In this document: positions 7,351 to 10,467 of the stretch, piece after piece
Position numbering within the stretch: the stretch's first letter is position 1
Layout of the letters: the number at the start of each line of letters is the position of its first letter
Origin: Podochytrium sp. JEL0797
Lineage: Eukaryota; Chytridiomycota; Chytridiomycetes; Chytridiales; Chytriomycetaceae
NCBI GenBank assembly: GCA_027596195.1
Contig: JADGJG010000961.1
Span: 1 to 10,467, forward strand
Length of the DNA stretch: 10,467 nucleotides
Direction: 5' to 3'
Program-made: the position numbers and the translations under genes
The notes under the pieces: model-generated
What the model saw: only the letters and a program-made list of their open reading frames with translations
What the model was told of the DNA's origin: nothing
Database searches by the model: none

Positions 7351-9863
7351 ATGACTTCAGGTCCCTCCAAGGAACAGAAATACGACCGACAACTGCGGTA
7401 AGGGAGTTGAGGAACTTGGTCTGATGGCTAGGACTGACATGGCAGGCTTTGACAGACTGTGGCAGGCGCACGGACAGAAGGCGGTCGAGGATGCCAATGT
7501 GCTCGCGATCAACGGCTGCGCGGCTGTGACTGAGACGCTCAAGAACCTTGTGCTTCCTGGTGAGTTGGTAGTGTATGCTAGGCCGTGCTAGACTAGACTA
7601 GGATAGGCCAGTCCAGGGCATGAAATGCTCAACTAAATATTTGATTAGGTATCGGGGCCTTCACGCTGCTCGATGACGCGCTCGCGACTGGCGCTGACGC
7701 CGGCAGCAACTTCTTCCTGGACCGGGCCGCCATTGGACAGCCGCGCGGCGCCACGGCCACGCGCCTTTTGCTCGAGCTGAACCCGGACGTGCGCGGCGCC
7801 CACGTCTTCGAGGTCCGCCCCTTTCGCCCCGTCTCCCGCTGACCCCGCTCTCTCCCCTTCAAACAAACAGTCCCCGGCAAAGATGCTCGCGGATCCCTCC
7901 GCGAAAACCTTCCTCTCGAAATTTTCCCTTGTTGTCGCGTCGCAGCTCTCGCAGCCAGACGCCCTCAAACTTGCCGCCCTCTGCTGGGAACTTGAAATCC
8001 CCCTGATGCTCGTGCGTGCCTATGGCTTTGTCGGATGTTTGCGCGTCCAAGTCCCCGAACACACGAGTACGTTCCGTTTTTTCCAAGTGTAACGAAAGCC
8101 TCACACCAAGCCTGCATAGTTGTCGAAACCCATCCGGATTCCATTCTTGATCTGCGTCTCGATTGTCCCTTTGAGCAATTGACCGCGTTTGCGAATTCCT
8201 TCGATCTGGCTGCTTTGGATAACATGAACTACGCCCACAGTATGCCTTTTGTTCCTTCAACCGAATATTGAGACCATTCGAATTCTCATTGCGCATCCCT
8301 TCCGTCTATAGTTCCATACGTTGTGATCCTGTTGAAGTGTCTCGAGGAGTGGAAGTCCAAGGTTTGTTTTGACTCTCAAAATTCCTCTGCCAACACTGCG
8401 ATGGGATATTCCTGGGGAATTCTGCATTGATGCGATATCGGAATTGAATTGGATGAGTTGGATTATTGATTGTAGCACTTCCGCAAGCTCTTGTCGTAAA
8501 ATATCGCTGTCGAATTCGTTCTTTCCGTCCCCCCTTCTAAGCCTCGTTTTTGTTTTTAAACAGAACAATGGCGTGCTTCCTCAGACCGGGCCCGAGCGTA
8601 ACGCGTTCAAGGATTTGGTCAGAGCAATGAAGCGCACTGGTGTCGAAGATGAGAACTTTGAGGAAGCTCTCGTGGCTGTGTTTCGTGCATGCAGTCCCAC
8701 TGTGGTGAGAGCGGGATATGTTTTCTCGTGTCCAGGATTCCTGAGGCTGATACCACCGTGTTTTTTCATGCTACAGGTCCCCACTGCGATTGCCAACATC
8801 TTGGCCGAGGCGAAAGAGAAGACCATCTCTTTAGAGGTATTTCATTCGTTTGCTTAAATCCATGGCTACCTTTCTAATTGCCACGTTCTGGCGTAAAGAC
8901 TTCAAATTTCTGGATCCTCGCCCGCGCCGTCAACGATTTCATGGAAGCCGACGGAAAGCTGCCACTTGCTGGAATCGTTCCCGACATGAAAGCAGACACC
9001 GATAGTTTCGTCAAGCTGCAGACTATGTAAGCATTTTGTCGGCTTTGTCCATCGCGGTATATTTTCTCAAACTGTCCCGGTCCCCAGTTACCGTGACCGT
9101 GCCCATGCAGATGTCGTCAAAGTGCATGCGATCGCTTCCAGTCTTTCCATCTCGGCCCCACCGACACTCGAAGAAACCGCCCGATTCTGCAAAAACGCGA
9201 GAAACCTGCGATTGGTTCGCACTTCGTCGATTGAATCTGAGTTTGCGCAACCCTCACCCAAGGCTGGAGAGATCGGTAATGAATTGATTCATTTGGCCTC
9301 GTTACATTGTGCGTATATGAACTCGAAACTGTTCTGCAGGCCGCTTGGCGGAGGACCTCGAAAACTGCATCACTTTGTACCTTATTCTCCGCGGGATCGA
9401 TACCTTTGAAGCTCAGCACAAGCGTTACCCAGGTACAGAACTATCTGCCCCTCCGTGTTGTTTTGTGCCCAGTTCAACTCACACGATTATTTGGCATACA
9501 GGCTACCACGATCAAGAAGTCGAAACCGACATTGGTCTCCTCAAGAAGAGCTGTTCTACTGTGCTTACGCGAATGGGGCTCGCCACTTCTGTGATTGGAG
9601 ACGACCTCATTCACGAAATGTAACGATGTTTTCCCCTTTCAACTCAGACACGTTCCCCCTCCTCCTCCTCTCATTATATAAATATTAATGCGTCATTCTC
9701 CAGGGTTCGCGCGGGAGCCAGTGAACTTCACACGATGGCATCCTTCATGGGAGGAGTGTGTTCGCAAGAAGCCATCAAGTTGATTACGGGGCAGTATGTT
9801 CCGTTGAACAACACGTTCGTATACAACGGGATGAAGAGTGTTGGGGGCAGTTTTGAACTTTGA
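7351..9863 (+). CDS. NAE1: NEDD8-activating enzyme E1 regulatory subunit (NAE1 / AXR1 / Ula1)
   Basis: Pairs with UBA3 to form the E1 that adenylates NEDD8 for cullin modification. Thirteen exons: 7351-7397, 7456-7559, 7649-7812, 7871-8066, 8120-8239, 8312-8361, 8564-8704, 8777-8836, 8899-9026, 9088-9275, 9340-9432, 9502-9619 and 9704-9863. They sum to 1569 nt (522 aa; human 534). Introns: 58, 89, 58, 53, 72, 202, 72, 62, 61, 64, 69 and 84 nt. Family signatures run end to end: KYDRQLRLW (10-18), [96 protein letters not shown], then [21 protein letters not shown] and the C-terminal [11 protein letters not shown]. As in known orthologues it is a catalytically inactive partner; the catalytic Cys belongs to UBA3. 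Donors vary, including GTCCGC and GTTTGT. Confidence 0.95.
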
Positions 9864-10325
9864 TTTTGGGGGTGATGCGTTGAGTATGGAGGAGTGGGGG
9901 GAGCTGCTGGTTTGTCTTGTTTACTTCATCTTTGTAAATGGTCATAGGAATCCTATCTCTTATCCAGCCTCAATATGAAGGGAAAGTACAGATAGCGCTG
10001 GGGTGGTGGAATGGAAGCGTTCCGTGGTTTTTTTGCGATGATTCGAGTGTCCGACTCTGAAAACTCTATTCTATGAACCGAGAGCGATGAGTTCCTGTAG
10101 GTATTCTGTTCAATATCAAAAACAATATGTGCACGCTCGAACCCAAATGCCGTTAAAATCGGCGATAAAAAAGGGTCCCATTTGTGTGAAAATCAGCCAC
10201 CATTCCCACCCAAAACAACCCCTTCGCGCGACCAAGCACCCTGGAATTGAAAAGTATAAAACGCGGGCCATTTCCCCCCAACGCCTTCTTCACTTCACTC
10301 TTGAAACCACAAAAACCAACCAACC
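9864..10325. other. Intergenic region after NAE1, with G-rich 3' segment
   Basis: These 462 bp contain no recognisable gene. The first 45 nt after the NAE1 stop are G-rich, with a G5 run and a G6 run (about 9867-9905), then a more T-rich part that probably contains the cleavage site. No AATAAA is present. The right end is the promoter of the next gene, with a TATA box at 10255 and a CA/CT-rich leader. Confidence 0.5.
10255..10261 (+). promoter_or_regulatory. TATA box (TATAAAA) of the last gene
   Basis: TATAAAA lies 71 nt ahead of the ATG at 10326. Transcription starting about 30 nt downstream would give a leader of roughly 40 nt, rich in C, A and T and ending AACCAACC before the ATG. It is the clearest core promoter in the window and suggests a strongly expressed or regulated gene. 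Confidence 0.6.
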
Positions 10326-10467
10326 ATGCACCACATGCTCTCCTCCCCCGTGAACTTTGCCAACCAAGCCGACTGGTGCGACTCTGGTGTCCTCGCCGCC
10401 AAGCAGAGATTGGCTGCCTCCGGTCGCTTGCCATGGGTCGCTGGTCAGGACATTTGCCCAACCGGGT
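10326..10467 (+). CDS. Unrecognised protein, N-terminal fragment cut by the window end
   Basis: Forty-seven codons are visible from ATG 10326 to the window edge with no stop. The fragment starts MHHMLSSPVNF, has two Cys (C18, C44) and two Trp (W17, W37), and reads GVLAAKQRLAASG in the middle. There is no hydrophobic signal peptide or membrane segment. I do not recognise the family. Support for a real gene comes from the upstream TATA box, the C/A-rich leader, the ATG context CAACCATGC and codons mostly ending in C or G, as at the 5' end of neighbouring genes. The opposite strand is also open here (10461-10153), but lacks a promoter or recognisable content. Confidence 0.55.
   Translation, partial: MHHMLSSPVNFANQADWCDSGVLAAKQRLAASGRLPWVAGQDICPTG

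Noticed and set aside
1288..8563. Equal intron lengths (202 nt in both CNOT9 and NAE1; 104 nt twice in PMM2) as a sign of shared mobile introns
   Set aside because: The sequences compared by eye show no similarity; the lengths coincide by chance.
1..10467. Mobile elements, CRISPR arrays, tRNA or rRNA genes, bacterial operons
   Set aside because: No transposase, long terminal or spaced repeats, tRNA-like box pairs or ribosomal RNA segments were seen, and the genes are intron-rich eukaryotic genes.

Overview
This is a nuclear window from a eukaryote with compact, intron-rich genes. Six complete genes and the start of a seventh can be rebuilt, with 33 introns in my models, all GT-AG, mostly 47-108 nt, in about 6 kb of coding sequence. 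Spacers are 118-508 nt. The first gene resembles the mitochondrial ribosomal protein mL58 (MRPL20 family), known mainly from fungi. The phosphomannomutase reads like yeast Sec53. Together with the high intron density and a NEDD8 E1 subunit, this points to a fungus, probably an early-diverging lineage (chytrid, blastoclad or zoopagomycete grade). The lineage is inferred, not shown. I see no mobile element, CRISPR array, tRNA or rRNA.

Layout. Minus strand: an mL58-like mitoribosomal protein (593 to 79) and the CCR4-NOT subunit CNOT9/Caf40 (2308 to 814). A 147-bp divergent intergenic region (2309-2455) separates CNOT9 from the plus-strand genes. Plus strand: a Sec14-like CRAL-TRIO protein with a Ser/Thr-rich insert (2456-3949); a WD40 protein whose blades align best by eye with EED/ESC, the Polycomb PRC2 scaffold (4458-5909); phosphomannomutase (6028-7216); NAE1/AXR1/Ula1, the regulatory half of the NEDD8 E1 enzyme (7351-9863); and the first 47 codons of an unrecognised TATA-driven gene (10326 to the window end).

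These are mostly housekeeping functions: mitochondrial translation, mRNA decay, lipid transfer, possible chromatin silencing, GDP-mannose supply and neddylation. I see no sign that they form one pathway. The interest lies in gene structure: a candidate 26-nt intron in the EED-like gene, a competing acceptor in the mL58-like gene that yields an immediate stop, a flip from C-ending to G-ending codons along several genes, G-runs just after three stop codons, and an EED-like protein that seems to lack the aromatic cage. No previously undescribed multi-gene system is evident.
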